Source of the DNA: an uncultured Sphingobacteriaceae bacterium
Lineage (GTDB): Bacteria > Bacteroidota > Bacteroidia > Sphingobacteriales > Sphingobacteriaceae
DNA length: 13,404 nt
Assembly: GCA_937875035.1 (NCBI GenBank)
Contig: CALNCF010000378.1
Coordinates: 1 to 13,404, forward strand
Direction: 5' to 3'
Shown here: piece by piece, positions 12,867 through 13,404 of the stretch
Numbering within the stretch: position 1 is the first letter of the stretch
Layout: every line of letters begins with the position of its first letter
The notes under the pieces: model-generated
What the model saw: only the letters and a program-made list of their open reading frames with translations
The model's database searches: none
Told to the model about the DNA's origin: nothing
Made by a program: the position numbers and the translations under genes

Positions 12867-13404
12867 TCAGTTTGTTTTCTTTTTCCAATTTAAAATAATT
12901 TCCGCAGCCTGCGAAGGTAAGATGCTGCTCATACAGGTACAGCTGCCTGCATCACGGCATTGCATGCATTCCTGGTCTGCCACGAGGTAGGAAGCATGAG
13001 GGCCGATCGGTCCCCAGCGCTGCGGGAAGATAGGACGCATCGGAGGATAGAGCCCCAGCGTGTTGTTGCCGGTAGCTGCTGCAATGTGCAGCGGTCCGGT
13101 GCTTGCTGCGATCAGTCCGTCGGAATGATGGATAAAGGAGATGAATTCCTGTAAGCTCATCTTCCCGGTAATATCAGTTGCATGTGCAGGCAGCTCCTGC
13201 AGCCAGTTGCGCATCAGGTCGCCGTCGGCCTTGGTTCCTGAAACAAATAACCGGTACTGCTCTGCGGGTAAGAGGTCCATCAATTTCCTGAAATTCTCCA
13301 ATCCCCATTCACGTGCGCTTCCGCTTGATTTCGGGTGAAGAATGATATTCTTTTTTTCATTGCTTAGAAGCGAAGCAAATGGCCCCGGTAATGCAGAAAT
13401 CCGA
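12867..13404 (-). CDS. GT9 family glycosyltransferase (heptosyltransferase-type), C-terminal part
   Basis: The frame is open to the window edge (178 complete codons plus a partial one), so the N-terminal half lies outside. The nucleotide-sugar-binding C-terminal domain is recognisable: ILHPKSSGSAREWG near the start matches the GT9 LHPGsgg-W pattern, and STGPLHIAAATG is the family hallmark TGPLHLAAALG. PPMRPIFPQRWGPIG follows, then a cysteine cluster ECMQCRDAGSCTCM before the C-terminal helix, as in many LPS heptosyltransferases. Such enzymes add sugars to the LPS inner core or related glycans at the cytoplasmic face of the inner membrane; the substrate is not known here. A TTG at 13301 is an internal Leu codon, not a start. 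The stop lies two bases upstream of the O-antigen ligase-type gene, so the two probably form an operon. Confidence 0.9.
   Translation of the reverse strand, partial: RISALPGPFASLLSNEKKNIILHPKSSGSAREWGLENFRKLMDLLPAEQYRLFVSGTKADGDLMRNWLQELPAHATDITGKMSLQEFISFIHHSDGLIAASTGPLHIAAATGNNTLGLYPPMRPIFPQRWGPIGPHASYLVADQECMQCRDAGSCTCMSSILPSQAAEIILNWKKKTN

Noticed and set aside
12865..12888. TTG at 12888 as the ligase start
   Set aside because: It overlaps the GT9 gene end and adds eight polar residues; ATG 12864 is directly before the first hydrophobic helix.

Overview
The window looks like chromosomal DNA of a Bacteroidota (Bacteroidetes) bacterium, probably a Chitinophagia/Sphingobacteriia-type lineage. 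The grounds are promoter-like TAnnTTTG elements, absence of Shine-Dalgarno sequences, a type IX secretion (T9SS) C-terminal sorting domain relic, Bacteroidota-style lipoprotein signals (Cys followed by charged residues), and the rimP-nusA-infB gene order with a long E/A/K/P-rich IF2 N-terminus. This assignment is from sequence reading only; no database was consulted.

Layout. 1-1146 (+): C-terminal third or so of an M1-family metallopeptidase, cut by the window edge. 1176-1319: hairpin, a good Bacteroidota promoter, and a strong GC-rich stem-loop with a T-rich tail in the rimP leader. 1320-6180 (+): rimP, nusA and infB, the translation/transcription factor cluster, with a further terminator-like hairpin and a second promoter-like element between nusA and infB; a terminator follows infB. 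6237-6759 (-): debris of a secreted protein gene: a frameshifted T9SS sorting domain and, upstream of it, a 31-codon signal-peptide-like ORF. 6786-11552 (-): nine tandem paralogous lipoprotein genes (called A to I here, A nearest infB, I the first transcribed). 11644-12864 (-): a multi-spanning O-antigen ligase/polymerase-type membrane protein. 12867-13404 (-): C-terminal part of a GT9 (heptosyltransferase-type) glycosyltransferase, cut by the window edge.

How it works together. The plus-strand half is housekeeping: ribosome maturation (RimP), transcription elongation/termination (NusA) and initiation (IF2), with leader hairpins that could allow attenuation. The minus-strand half is cell-envelope biology: GT9 and ligase genes two bases apart for surface glycan synthesis, followed by the lipoprotein array. 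The array is the most unusual part of the window: copies are 171-175 codons, most with exactly 10 bp between genes (about 532 bp period), near-identical at both ends and strongly diverged and AT-rich in the middle, with copies that look like chimeras of two subfamilies. That pattern points to ongoing recombination or gene conversion between copies. The function of the lipoproteins is unknown to me; no recombinase, IS, tRNA, rRNA or CRISPR array was seen.
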